Made by a program: the position numbers and the translations under genes. A model generated the notes under the pieces. It did no database searches. It was given only the letters and a program-made list of their open reading frames with translations, and was not told where the DNA came from. From Dipteris shenzhenensis (taxonomy: Eukaryota; Polypodiophyta; Polypodiopsida; Gleicheniales), in assembly GCA_047967505.1 (NCBI GenBank), contig CM106538.1: DNA of 64,000 bases. One strand, 5' to 3'. Below, piece by piece: positions 12,557-24,387 of this stretch. Position 1 is the first letter of the stretch; every line of letters begins with the position of its first letter.

Positions 12557-12615
12557 CACATATAGATATATATGTATGTATATACATACATATATACATA
12601 CTTACATACATACAG
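12455..12615. repeat. Compound TA/GTAT/CA microsatellite
   Basis: Runs of ATGT, (TA)n, (ATAC)n, (GT)n, (CA)n and (TA)n follow each other. The order is nearly self-complementary, so it can extend the unit's hairpin. It sits between arm A' of one satellite unit and arm A of the next. Confidence 0.9.
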
Positions 12616-12780
12616 CAAAATGGGGGTCTTGATTTTGGGGGGGTATGCCAAAAATTGATAAACAACATTATTTGATGAATATAGTTTTAATTGATGGAGA
12701 AAATGGACATGAAAACCATCTAAATTGGATCTTGCCATTCAATTTGATATATGACATGACCCCATTCGGATATGCAAGTC

Positions 12781-12890
12781 CAAAGATACGGGGTGCTACT
12801 TTTAGGGCCTGAATGCCTGAAATAGGCAGCGCGTTAACGCGCTGCCTATTTCAGGCATTCAGGCCCTAAAAGTAGCACCTCGTATCTTTG
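12781..12890. repeat. 110-bp palindrome with no spacer
   Basis: The 55 bases 12781-12835 and the 55 bases 12836-12890 are reverse complements with one mismatch by my reading. The centre is GCGCGTT|AACGCGC. The right half is then repeated at once in direct orientation (about 12891-12948, starting TAACGCGCTGCC). A similar half-core repeat occurs at about 14219-14300 and 14299-14380. Confidence 0.85.
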
Positions 12891-13094
12891 TAACGCGCTG
12901 CCTATTTCAGGCATTCAGGCCCTAAAAGTAGCACCCCGTATCTTTGGAATTACAAATCCAAATGGGGTCATGTCATATATCAAATCGAATGGCAAAAGCC
13001 AATTTAGATAATTTCCATGTCCATTTTCTCCATATATCAAAATTGTATGCATCAATATATACATTAATATATACAAATATGCATCAACATATAC

Positions 13095-13102
13095 ATACAT
13101 AC

Positions 13103-13162
<60 letters not shown>

Positions 13163-13200
13163 ACATGCATATATATACATACATACATACATACAAACAT
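13095..13200. repeat. TA/GT/GTAT/ATAC microsatellite
   Basis: (ATAC)n, (TA)n, (GT)n, (GTAT)n and (ATAC)n blocks lie in the position between satellite arms. They are the equivalent of the tract at 12455. Confidence 0.9.
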
Positions 13201-13784
13201 CAAAAGTAAGACCCCATTGGTTTCCCATGTCATGCATTTTGTTGTCTCATGAGCATAAGAACAAGCACTTGTGTTCTTTACCTTTCTTTGCAATGGGGGT
13301 CTTGATTTTGGGGGGGTATGCCAAAAGTTGATCAACAACATTATTTGATGAATATAGTTTTAGTTGATGGAGAAAATGGACATGAAAACCATCTAAATTT
13401 GATCTTGCCGTTGGATTTGATATATGACATGACCCCATTTGGATATGCAAGTCCAAAGATACGGGGTACTACTTTTAGGGCCTAAATGCATAAAATAGGC
13501 AGCACGTTAACGCACTGTCTATTTCATGCATTTAGGCCTCAAAACTAGGATCCCATTGTGTTGCCAATGGGATCCTACTTTTGAGGCCTAAATGCATGAA
13601 ATAGGTAGCGCGTTAACGCACTGCCTATTTTAGGCATTCAGGCCCTAAAAGTAGGACCCCATATCTTTCGACTTACAAACCAAATGGGATCATGTCATAT
13701 ATCAAATCGAATGACAAGAGCCAATTTAGATGGTTTTTATGTCCATTTTCTCCATCTATCAAAATTGTATACATCAATATATAC

Positions 13785-13826
13785 ATCAATATATACACAT
13801 ATGCATCAACATATACATATACATAC

Positions 13827-13911
<85 letters not shown>

Positions 13912-13965
13912 TATAGATATAGATGTATGTATATACATACATATATACATACATCTATACATAAC
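13785..13965. repeat. TA/CA microsatellite
   Basis: The longest (CA)n run of the array, about 50 bp, is at 13849-13902 and is flanked by (TA)n and (ATAC)n. It is followed by several short inverted copies of AGGCCTCAAAAGTAGGACC up to about 14200. Confidence 0.9.
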
Positions 13966-14499
13966 CCACTACCTGGTTCATGCATTTAGGCCTCAAAAGT
14001 AGGACCCCATTGGCAACACAATGGGGTCCTACTTTTGAGGCCTAAATGGGCAACACAATGGGGTCCTACTTTTGAGGCCTAAATGGACCCCATTGGCAAC
14101 ACAATGGGGTCCTACTTCTGAGGCCTATTTCATGCATTTAGGCCTCAAAAGTAGGACCCCATTGTGTTGCCAATGGGGTCCTACTTTTGAGGCCTATATG
14201 CATGAAATAGGCAGCGCGTTAACGCGCTGCCTATTTCAGGCATTCAGGCCCTAAAAGTAGGACCCCGTATCTTTGGACTTACAAATCCAAATGGGGTCTT
14301 AACGCGCTGCCTATTTCAGGCATTCAGGCCCTAAAAGTAGGACCCCGTATCTTTGGACTTACAAATCCAAATGGGGTCATGTCATATATCAAATCAAACG
14401 GCAAGAACCAATTTAGATGATTTTCATGTCCATTTTCTCCATATATCAAAATTGTATGCATCAATATATACATCAATATATAAATATATGCATCAACAT

Positions 14500-14507
14500 A
14501 TACATAC

Positions 14508-14568
<61 letters not shown>

Positions 14569-14612
14569 TGTACATGCATATATATACATACATACATACA
14601 TACAAACATCAA
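14500..14612. repeat. ATAC/TA/GTAT microsatellite
   Basis: Tetranucleotide ATAC blocks, a (TA)n block and GTAT blocks form an almost perfect inverted order. They sit in the between-arm position of the satellite. Confidence 0.9.
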
Positions 14613-15237
14613 AAGTAAGACCCCATTGGTTTCCCATGTCATGCATTTTGTTGTCTCATGAGCATAAGAACAAGCACTTGTGTTCTTTACCTTTCTTTGC
14701 AATGGGGGTCTTGATTTTGGGGGGGTATGCCAAAAATTGATCAACAACATTATTTGATGAATATAGTTTTAGTTGATGGAGAAAATGGACATGAAAACCA
14801 TCTAAATTGGATCTTGCCGTTCGATTTGATATATGACATGACCCCATTTGGATATGCAAGTCCAAAGATACAGGGTGCTACTTTTAGGGTCTGAATGCCT
14901 AAAATAGGCAGCGCGTTAACGCGCTGCCTATTTCATGCATTTAGACCTCAAAAGTAGGACCCCATTGTGTTGCCAATGGGGTCCTACTTTTGAGGCCTAA
15001 ATGCATGAAATAGGTAGTGCGCTGCCTATTTCAAGCATTCAGGCCCTAAAAGTAGGACCCCGTATCTTTGGACTTACAAATCCAAATGGGGTCATGTCAT
15101 ATATCAAATCAAACAAAAAGAGCCAATTTAGATGATTTTCATGTCCATTTTCTCCATATATCAAAATTGTATGCATCAATATATACATCAATATATACAT
15201 ATATGCATCAATATATACATATATGCATCAACATATA

Positions 15238-15263
15238 CATAAATACATACATACATAGATATA

Positions 15264-15299
<36 letters not shown>

Positions 15300-15345
15300 T
15301 GTATGTACATGCATTTATATACATACATACATACATACAAACATC
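15238..15345. repeat. ATAC/TA/GTAT microsatellite
   Basis: Same composition and position as the tract at 14500, in the next satellite unit. Confidence 0.9.
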
Positions 15346-15934
15346 AAAAGTAAGACGCCATTGGTTTCCCATGTTATGCATTTTCTTGTCTCATGAGCAT
15401 AAGAACAAGCACTTGTGTTCTTTACCTTTCTTTGCAATGGGGGTCTTGAATTTGGGGGGTTATGCCAAAAATTGATCAACAACATTATTTGATGAATATA
15501 GATTTAGTTGATGGAGAAAATGAACATGAAAACCATCTAAATTGGATCTTGCCGTTGGATTTTATATATGACATGACCCCATTTGGATATGCAAGTCCAA
15601 AGATACGAGGTACTACTTTTAGGGCCTGAATGCGTGAAATAGGTAGCGTGTTAACGTGTTGTCTATTTCATGCATTTAGGACTCAAAACTAGGACCCCAT
15701 TGTGTTGCCAATGGGGTCCTACTTTTGAGGCCTAAATGCATGAAATAGGTAGCGTGTTAACGTGCTGCCTATTTTAGCATTCAGGCCCTAAAAGTAGGAC
15801 CCCATATCTTTGGACTTACAAATCCAAATAGGATCATGTCATATATCAAATCGAATGACAAGAACCAATTTAGATGGTTTTCATGTCCATTTTCTCCATA
15901 TATTAAAATTGTATGCATCAATATATACATATAT

Positions 15935-16036
15935 GCATCAACATATACATATACATACATATATATATACATACATACATACATACATACATGCATACAT
16001 ACATACATACATATACACACACACACACACACATAC

Positions 16037-16069
<33 letters not shown>

Positions 16070-16070
16070 C

Positions 16071-16125
<55 letters not shown>

Positions 16126-16190
16126 GACACATATATATATATATGTATGTATGTATGTATGTACATATATATATACATACATACATATAA
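15935..16190. repeat. Long compound ATAC/CA/TA microsatellite
   Basis: About 250 bp of ATAC, CA and TA blocks, the largest microsatellite of the array. The long Y/I/H/T frames on both strands come from it and are not genes. Confidence 0.9.
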
Positions 16191-16574
16191 ACATCAAAAG
16201 TAAGACCCCATTGGTTGCCTATGTCATGCATTTTGTTGTCTCATGAGCATAAGAACAAGCACTTGTGTTCCTTACTTTTCTTTGCAATGGGGGTCTTGAT
16301 TTTGGTGGGGTATGCCAAAAATTGATCAACAACATTATTTGATGCATATAGTTTTAGTAGTTTTAGTACACATACATACATACATACATACATATGTGTG
16401 TGTGTACATACATACATGGATGCATGCATGCATACATACATACATACATACATACATATTGATGCATATAGTTTTACTAGATGGGGAAAATAGGCCCCAC
16501 TCTGATTTTTGTGGAGAGACACAACTAGACAAATAGAGCAAGTCCAAGGGTTTGGTAGGGACACCCCCCGACAA

Positions 16575-17085
16575 ATGGAGATGCCCGGTATGCAATTTTA
16601 GCACCAATTTTGGGATGTAAGCTGCATAGTCATGTCCAAAAAAAGTTGTCAATTCTTGCATTAAATGTAGGGCGGTGAATATATCCTATTCCGTCATGGG
16701 GCCGGAGAAGACGGAGGCAAGAAATTGAGCCTCCAAAAAGACTTCTTTTACTAGTCTATAGGGACCAGCTCTTACTAGTGTTGAGAGTGGACAAGACAGC
16801 TACCGTTGGTGTGATATGGGAATCTCCCAGTCTGCAATTTTAGCACCAATTTCGGGATGTAAACTACATAGTTAGGTCCAAAAAAGTTGTGTCAATTCTT
16901 GCATTAAATGTAGGGTGATGAATATATCCTATTTCATCATGGGGCCTGCAGAAGACGGAGGGAAAAAATTGAACCTCCAAAAAGACTTCTTTTACCGGTC
17001 TATGGGGCCTAGCTCTTACTAGCATTGAGAGTGGACAAGATAGCTACCGCTGTGTGATATGGGAATCTCCAAGTCTCAAGTTTTG
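16575..17085. repeat. Two-copy tandem duplication, period about 245 bp
   Basis: TGCAATTTTAGCACCAATTT occurs at about 16587 and 16833 and the following 200 bp match closely (ATTCTTGCATTAAATGTAGG, GAGAGTGGACAAGA, GTGATATGGGAATCTCC). A third copy begins at about 17057 and breaks off after GGGAATCTCC. No coding potential is evident. Confidence 0.8.
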
Positions 17086-17406
17086 GTATGTGGAAAGACC
17101 TTACATTTGGCCCACTTTTGGCGAAAAAATTTCATTCTAAAGAATAGGTGGAGTGAATGTTTGATAAATACAAATCAATGCTCAAGTTTGGACATAAATA
17201 AAGGTATCCTTTGGAAGATATTGGAACACATGAGAGAAATAACATTGAAGATACATGAATTTTTAGACATACTATTAAAGACAAATGAACATATAATGGA
17301 TGAAATCCTATTGGTGATACATGAATTTTCAATAGAACTATTATTCAAAAGATTTGATGGATTGAATGTAGCTTTAATACATTATCCCTTTTACAAGGGT
17401 GTTTGA
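17059..17406 (+). other. Unrecognised 115-codon open frame
   Basis: MGISKSQVLVCGK... is open to a stop at 17404-17406. Its second half repeats an amphipathic pattern (ITLKIHEFLDILLK / ILLVIHEFSIELLF), matching a loose DNA repeat with ACATGAATTTT. It starts inside the third copy of the 245-bp repeat, which argues against a conserved gene. No family is recognised. Confidence 0.2.
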
Positions 17407-18880
17407 GTTTGAGGCTTGAAACATAAGAATGAATTTGTGTTGAAGCCTAGTGGTTTGTTAACGATATGTGAAACTTAAAGTAAAAGTACTTACAATGGAA
17501 GGGATTATATCAAGATCCTATTAAGGACATGTGAACATATAGTAGAATAATTCTACATAAAATCAATGGAAGAAACTTAATGGCTCAAAAGCAAAAAAGG
17601 ATGATGGTGCAACCTAGGGGCTACTCTACGGCACTATGGCAGCAATCTTTGTAGTTACTATCAAAGATAGTGTAACTTTTTTGTCAAGGAAAGAGACGCG
17701 AACCACTGCACATGACCTAGATCTGTATGACCTAGGTTGCACCGACTTGTTTCTTTCATGGATAAAAAGTGACCCTTAGGTGATGCTATAGCACTCCCTT
17801 TTTTGGTCCATTATTATAGCACAATTGGCGCCTTTTGACCTAATACTAGCTACCCATCAAATATTTGTTGTAGATGTTAGGGGTAATTACCAAACTACTA
17901 GCGGTAGTTTTATCACCACCATTAGTAATTTTATTTGAGTCTTCCTTAATGGTAGTTCTCCTACTACTACATACAATATTACCAATAGTAGTCCTAATCC
18001 CAATGATAGTATGTCACATAATATTATTACGACCGTCCAACTTTAATCATCATTATATCTATGAATGCATATATATAGGTCTATCTATATCTATACCTAT
18101 TTATTCCTCATCCAATACGTTTGCATTTATTTTTGGTGCTTTGCTTACTTTGAAACTAAAGATAATGTGATTTCATTATTGTTTGCATTCTTGTCAAACA
18201 TGAGGAGCTAGAATGCATAAGAGTTGGGAGGCACATTATAATTTCTGTGCAGATTTGAGCCATTGAATAGCCTATTGATTCTGATTGTTTTCTTTCTTAT
18301 TAAATCCTTAATTTGGTTATTTCACACCGAACATCACCATATTAATTCATATTTTTTTTGTTCTAGTAATGTCCTATCGCAGCATAGTCTAGGGTTGATC
18401 AAACAAGATAAATGGGTGCTTACATTTAATATATTTTTGAGAGTCAGAGGATAGTGGCTGTAGACTACAAAATCATCACTTTGAATAAATTTGGCAAGAT
18501 TCTTCTGATAGAAGGAATAATTTCTATTGCACTAACGATGAAAGAAAATTATCAAAAGGCTGATACAAGGCTCAAAATCACACTGGTGCTACTAGGCTTA
18601 ATAGTCATAGGCTAGTAGTAGTACTAGTGTATTTACTAAGTAGTGTGCATGCCTCTCCTCATTAAAATTCATAGTCTTCAAAAATATATAATACATAAGT
18701 CAAAATATTCTAATTAGTTTTATCATCCTAATGTTGAAACTGACTTAAATTCATAGTCTTCAAAAAGGTATAATACATAAGTCAAAATATTCCAATTAGT
18801 TTTATTGTCCTCATGTTGAAACTGACTTTCCCTTCCTTCGTCTCCTATGAGCTTCAAAACTTTAATCCATTAATCTCTCA
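17407..18880. other. Intergenic, nothing recognised
   Basis: AT-rich sequence. A direct repeat of about 45 bp (TCATAGTCTTCAAAAA...AATACATAAGTCAAAATATTC) occurs at 18670 and 18752. The hydrophobic frames at 17874-18170 and 18263-18454 lack any domain. Confidence 0.45.
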
Positions 18881-18884
18881 AATA

Positions 18885-19215
18885 GTAAGAATGGTCTTGT
18901 ATTAAGAGGCGATGATATCTAAAGTGATCTACAAATACTAAGAATGGTCTTATATTAAGAGGTGATGATATCTCAAGTGTTATACAAACGGTAAGAATGG
19001 TTTTGTATTAAAAGGTGATGATATCTCAAGTGTTCTACAAATAGTAAGAATGGTTTAAGTGTTCTACAAAAGTATTAGGTACCTCTTAGTGGCTGAAGGG
19101 AAGGAGTGATGATATCTCAAGTGTTCTACAAATAGTAATAATGGTTTTGTATTAGGAGGTGACGATATCTCAAGTGTTCTATAAAACTATTAGATACCTC
19201 TTAGTGGTTGAAGGG
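18885..19215. repeat. Irregular tandem repeat, about 55-70 bp units
   Basis: AGTAAGAATGGTCTTGTATT followed by GATGATATCTCAAGTG and TTCTACAAATAGTAAG recurs about six times. A larger unit with TTAGGTACCTCTTAGTGG and GAAGGGAAGG is included twice (19075 and 19190). Degenerate and noncoding. Confidence 0.75.
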
Positions 19216-20559
19216 AAGGGGTTGGAAGTATGGGCAAAATCTCTAGGAACTACCGGATGGTTGCAAGAACAATTTTGAATGTCATAAATGACATGGGTTT
19301 TTCAACATACGGGTGAAATATTTTTAAATATTTTCTTTCATGGTTGATAACACTTTTGATAAGAAGAACCATTTTGAATGTTATAAGTGTTGATGCAATC
19401 CCATGCTATGAAGTCTACAAACAGTTTTTTTTCCCCGCATATGGGTGAAGTGATGTTTATGTTACTAAATTCAACATATCAAGCGATGCATTTGTTTTGA
19501 TTATTGAAGGAGTTTGATAATAAGACCCATTTCGAATGCAAAAGAATTGTTGTATCAGTAATGGAATCCACTTTGGAGTGGAAATGCGGCTTCTTTCAAA
19601 CCCACATACTATTGTTGCATAATGTGAGTATGGCTCCAATTGGAAGTTAAGGTAGATTATAATTCGCAATATTGGTATAGTTACACATAGTAACATAAGT
19701 TTTATTTTCGAGAATCTTCCCAAATAGTGGTTTCCACAAAGCTATGTTGAGTACCTCGATAAGGAAATTGTGGAAAAGCTCGCTCGCTTTTTTGGGCCCG
19801 CTCGCTTTTCCTCGCTCGCTCTATCGACTGCCTCGCTTCCATTGAGAGCACTCTCAGCTTTCTTCCCTCATTTCATTTGGATGAACATTGAATGTCTTCT
19901 TCTTCAGCTTCAAACTCTAATGCTTGCATGTGTTGTGAATGCATTCAATCCTATGCTACTCATGGTCTCCCTTTGGACAAACTAATGGCTCCCACAAACA
20001 TCTTAGGCTACAAAACCTGCCCTCCCTTGCAACACACGATGAGGATCCTGGTGGCCTATAGACTGTGTATTCATTGGGGAGGCATGGGCATTGACCCCCA
20101 TTGAGCAATGCTCCAACACGACTAGATCTCAAGTCAAATTCTATGTGTGTTTTGCAACAACAAACATTCTTGTCTTTGAGTTTCCTGATGTACTAGGGCT
20201 TACAATGCTCAAAGATCCTATGCCCTATTGAAATGTTCAGATTCTGATCCATAAACTTTAGATACAACTTTTTCTACTAACCCAACATGCAGTAACAATA
20301 GAATAAAGAGCCCCCTTTTTGCTACTACTAAAAGAAGGCAAAACACAGTCTAATTAAAGTATATAATGAAACAAAACAATTTTCAACCACAATTTTCAAC
20401 CACTGTGCTGGTTTAGGACAGTCTTGTTGACAAGTGCTAAAACTGTTTAAAGAAGTGTCACAAAGACAAAGTGCTAGCATCTTGGATGTAATCTCTCTTG
20501 TTAAATGTTTGATTCAAATTTAATTTCTTTTGTTTTAATTTCCATGTAATACTCTTATC

Positions 20560-21240
20560 GCAAAAACTATTGGATGTAATTTATTTTGTTTCAATTTCAA
20601 TGTAGTACCATTATCGCAAAGACTATTGTTGTTGTTACTTTGGTAGTGAAAGTGGCTCTAAAGAAGCACTAATGGCATATTTTTGCCCTCTTTTACATTT
20701 TACTGCAACCATAGGGATCATTGCATAAGAAACTATTGAAAAAATTGTTGTTATTGTAGTGAAAATGGTTCACAAATGCCCTCATTTAAGATTTACTGCA
20801 ACTAGTGCGATTGCTTCTCAAGCAATTATTGCAGAAGGACTAAAATAGCTCTAAAATAGGACTACATTTTCCTTATCTGCTTGGAACTAAAATAGCACTA
20901 AAATAGCTCCAAAAACTTGGAGAAATTGTTGCATAAGGACTAGTAGGACTAAAATAGCTTCAAAATAGGAATATATTTTCCTTGGTTTAGAACTATAATA
21001 ACTCCAATAATGAGTGCGGCGGTTGTAAGGAAACTATCATAAATTATAAATGTCTACATTTTCCTTAGCTTGGAACTAAAATAGCTCCAAGAAGCAATGC
21101 GGTGGTTGAGAAATTGTTGCACAAGGACTAATAAGACTAAAATAGCTCCAAAATAAGACTATATTTTTCCTGGTTTAGAGCTAAAATAGCTTCAACAACC
21201 AGCATGGTGGTCATGGATATGGACCTTAAATGGTCCCCTT
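20560..21240. repeat. Degenerate repeats with AAAATAGCTCCAA words
   Basis: GGACTAAAATAGCTCCAAAA and TTTTCCTTAGCTTGGAACT words recur every 60-120 bp. The same series is present inverted in the right arm at about 52820-53170. No coding potential. Confidence 0.6.
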
Positions 21241-21326
21241 TAGGGATTGACATGCCACAATGGTCTTCATGCCAATGTGGTGGTCTCTCCTTGTCGACAT
21301 CATTGCTCGAACCAGCATGGTGATCA

Positions 21327-22060
21327 TGTTAGATATCAATGGTCCACTCTTGTGTAACTACGCGGGAACCAACTAACTCTACTTGTAAGGCCCCCATATG
21401 AGGAGAAGGCATTTGAGTAGCTCGGTTATCCGATAGGTCCTGGTTTGGACACCAGCAGATGGGGGCCATGTGTGGCCTGATGGGTGGACGGCTTCAGATA
21501 GAGTTGGCACACCGCCAACTAGGCTACATGCAAATGCGGGAAGGCATCCCTTGATTGACCGCACTGAGGTAGACAGAGCATTTCCCAGGGCAGCCCACTC
21601 TTGGGTTGTGGAACCCGTTTGGAGCCTCAGATGATCCCGGATGGCTCTGGGCTGAATGAGAACCGTAGGTATGTTGCTCTATTTTGCGCACCAGTTCTAT
21701 CGTATGGTCGGTGTCCTATTTCAGGACCAACCCCTAGTCGACCGTTTTGGGCGGACTGGGTCGGTCACCCAATTGAGCCTAACCGACTACGACTGGTGGC
21801 TATATAAGAGCAAGCCCATGAAACCCATTTCATCACTGGCTACAGCAACCCTGATTCCTTAGCATCCAGCCTCCGTCTTCTACTGTTTCCAGCATGCCAT
21901 CGAAGCTTCTTTCACAGGAGCGCATAGTTGGGAGGCAGCACCATCTATTGTATCAGTTCTACAGTAATCAAATTTTTTATTCTCTATACTATCTTGTCTT
22001 CTCTCTTGCGTACGAGATCCTGTTATTTGTTGAGCATAGACGTTGTATTATTTTCTTACA
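21327..22060 (+). repeat. 5' LTR of the copia element
   Basis: 734 bp from TG to CA. It contains a TATA-like GGCTATATAAGAGCAAG at about 21798-21815, which fits the U3/R boundary of an LTR promoter. The primer binding site follows immediately. Confidence 0.85.
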
Positions 22061-22078
22061 TGGTATCAGAGCCTTGAC
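22061..22078 (+). promoter_or_regulatory. Primer binding site (initiator tRNA-Met type)
   Basis: TGGTATCAGAGCC starts directly after the CA end of the 5' LTR. This is the standard plant copia primer binding site, complementary to the 3' part of initiator methionine tRNA. Confidence 0.9.
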
Positions 22079-22130
22079 TCTAGCAAGAAGATTTCGTAGT
22101 GTGTTTTCTGTTTGCGAGTAGATTGTGAGA

Positions 22131-22325
22131 GATGGCCCAGCCCGCAAGACTGTGAATCCCACCATTTGGCGAAAGCGGAAAGTTGGACGGCTTTAGCTAT
22201 CCACTCTGGAAGTTCAAGATGAAGACCATCCTAAGCGCATACGAGCTTTGGGACACTACTATTGGGGTGGACGTGAGGCTAGTTGCGAGACCGGATCCAG
22301 CCAATGTAGGACAACAGATTGGTAC
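22131..22325 (+). pseudogene. Copia gag N-terminal fragment
   Basis: From ATGGCCCAGCCC the frame reads to an early TGA, then continues IPPFGESGKLDGFSYPLWKF and KMKTILSAYELWDTTIG, the usual plant copia gag start (a G-x-n-F-x-x-W-K pattern and a Leu/Trp helix). It is cut at about 22325 where the truncated 3' LTR begins. Broken by the stop and the deletion. Confidence 0.8.
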
Positions 22326-22762
22326 GAGCCTTAGATGATCTCGGATGGCTCTAGGCTGAACGGGAACCGTAGGTATGTTGCTTTGTTTTGTGCACCGGTT
22401 CTATCATATTGTCGGTGGCCTAATTAGGGATTGACCCCCAGTCAATCGTTTTGGGTGGACTGGGTCGGTCACCTAATTGAGCCTAACCGACTACGACTGG
22501 TGGCTATATAAGAGCAAGCTCGTGAAGCCCATTTCATCACTGGCTATAGCAACCCTGATTCCTTAGCATCCAGCCTCCGTCTTCTACTATTTCCAGCACC
22601 ATCGAAGCTTCTTTCACAGGAGCGCACGGTTGGGAGGCAGCACCATCTATTGTATCAGTTCTACAGTAATCAAATTTTTGATTCTCCATACTATCTTGTT
22701 TTCTCTCTTGCGTATGAGATCCTGTTATCTGTTGAGCACAGACATTGTATTATTTTCTTACA
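22326..22762 (+). repeat. Truncated 3' LTR of the copia element
   Basis: Matches the 5' LTR from about 21618 (GAGCCTCAGATGATC) to its end with scattered substitutions and a small indel near 22600. The first 290 bp are missing, replaced by the gag junction. Confidence 0.85.
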
Positions 22763-22767
22763 GATCA

Positions 22768-24320
22768 GTGCAACAAAAGATTGTGTTGCATAGTGATAGA
22801 TGGGGAAGTTGAGCAATGACAAGTGGAAAGGCAAAAGTTATGTGATATAGTCAGGCCAATGTGGTGGTCACTCCATACCAATATTATTGCTCAAACCAGC
22901 AGTGTGGTCAGTGCAACAAAAGATTGTGTTGTGTAGTGACAGATGGCAAAGCTGCACAATGATAGGTGGCAAGGCAAAAGCTATGTGATGTAGTCAGCAA
23001 GCCAGAGACTACGTTGTGCGAAGGAGGATAGAGCAACAATCTTTGCGCTCATGAGTAAATGCATGTAGTGCCATGTGTCCTCAGGGGTTCACCTCAAAAA
23101 TTTTAGTATACCATGTGCGTTCAAAAGGAGAGGTATTTTAATTGCACTTTTGGAAAAATATTAACAGGATTACAATAAGAGGAGGGGTTTCTAAATTCAA
23201 ATTCATGAAAAAATCCGTTAATTCATATAAGTAAAGAGGGGTGGTTTTATTGGAGGAAAATTTTTAGTTGAGTGGTTTTTTAAATATCCTTTGAATGCAC
23301 ACGATACATAGGGTTTCTTAATGGTGCACCCCCCGAGCATGTGTCGAGCTCTGCGCTATTGACAATGATAAGATTGTGTCTCATTATTACGCCAGTGTGG
23401 CAATCATGATACTAGAAAAAATTTCGGTGAGAGAGAGGGTTGATGCAAAATTCAAAATCTCACCCACCAACACATTGCGTCGCAACCCCAAAATGGCCTC
23501 GAAAAATAGTTCTATGATTGGCCCTCTTCTTTCAAATGTAATCCAAATAGTTGACAACAGAAGCCTTCCCACCATAGTCCTACTCCACCTCTTTAATAAA
23601 AAAGAAGCTAAAAAGAGGTACTTCAAGAGGTAACAACAACTGAGATAGCGATTGGGTCGATGACCTCAATGAATTCATTCAAGAGTTTGCAACAGATGTG
23701 GCCATAGCTAAAAATGTTGGGGTGGGAGATTTTGGTAGAGAGATAAGGACTTTGACAAAGAGAGGGAGAGGATGAGGATCAGAGGGGATGGGACCAAAGC
23801 TCGTCATCACAACACATGCTTGCAACTATAAAAACGAACCAAGCACCAATGCAACATTGTTACAAAATTCGTTAGCATTTCACAAAACTCTGTCGAAAAC
23901 TACGGCAATCTGATTGAAATGCATCACTGCGACTATGAGAAGTATCTCATCACAAAGACATGCAATGGCATCTACAACCGAGGAAATATAGACACGATTG
24001 TGAAGGACAATGGAAGGCATTGAGTAAATCCTATAGTGACCAACAAGCAACTTTTCGTTGTTAGCTGTAGTAGCAATGGTGCAAGACTCGCAGCGCATTC
24101 GCTTCTCGATTGCATGCTTGTGAGGATGGAAGAGGATTCCTACGAAGGAGTGGAGTAGCTGCAAGGCGTGATGGATGAAAGATATTTAGAAATGATAGAG
24201 GTAGATGACCCAGTCGCATAGTGACATTAATTATCTTTACACTCTTTGAGAGACTACATTCACAATTGATGGCTTCTATACTATCTATTATGGAGGGTGA
24301 GAGGCACAAGAGGCTGACAC
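22768..24320. other. Left-arm noncoding DNA
   Basis: A roughly 115-bp unit (GTGGTCAGTGCAACAAAAGATTGTG...) is tandemly duplicated at 22763 and 22910, also in the right arm. The 23387-23626/23376-23633 frames and the 24164-23880 frame are present inverted in the right arm but with frame-breaking indels. Their openness is therefore not conserved and I do not call genes. Confidence 0.5.
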
Positions 24321-24387
24321 GTGTTGCCCTATCCTACGTGGCAGTTATTTGGAGGTTTGGAGGTTTGGAGGGAGAAGGATAGAGGTT

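Larger units (their letters stand above)
11850..16480. repeat. Tandem array of about 0.7 kb nested-palindrome satellite units
   Basis: A block starting AATGGGGGTCTTGATTTTGG recurs at about 11915, 12617, 13292, 14699, 15436 and 16285. Spacings are about 700, 680, 1400 (twice 700), 740 and 850 bp. Each unit has three parts: (1) arm A, through GGAGAAAATGGACATG and ATATGACATGACCCCATTTG; (2) a core with GGCAGCGCGTTAACGCGCTG and one or more AGGCCTCAAAAGTAGGACCC palindromes; (3) the reverse complement of arm A. After that comes a microsatellite and a spacer holding AGCATAAGAACAAGCACTTG. Arms A and A' let each unit fold into a hairpin of several hundred bases. All protein frames across it are composition artefacts. 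Confidence 0.85.
21327..22762 (+). mobile_element. Internally deleted Ty1-copia element with GATCA target duplication
   Basis: The element begins TGTTAGATATCAATGG at 21327 and ends TATTTTCTTACA at 22762. It is flanked by GATCA at 21322-21326 and at 22763-22767, a 5-bp target-site duplication. The right arm, about 52673-52685 inverted, has the uninterrupted site (GGTCA followed by GTGCAAC). The body is a 5' LTR, primer binding site, a short gag fragment and a 5'-truncated 3' LTR. All of pol is missing, so it is non-autonomous. Confidence 0.9.

Noticed and set aside
12311-16246. Many Y/I/H/T/M-rich frames of 60-140 codons
   Set aside because: They are translations of TA/CA/ATAC microsatellites and satellite arms, present on both strands at the same places.
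11850-16480. CRISPR-like array
   Set aside because: Units are about 700 bp and palindromic with microsatellite linkers. There are no short direct repeats with unique spacers, and this is eukaryotic DNA.
23376-24164. Candidate small genes in the outer left arm
   Set aside because: The mirrored sequence at 51.2-52.1 kb has indels and stops in the same frames, so coding is not conserved, and no domain is recognised.
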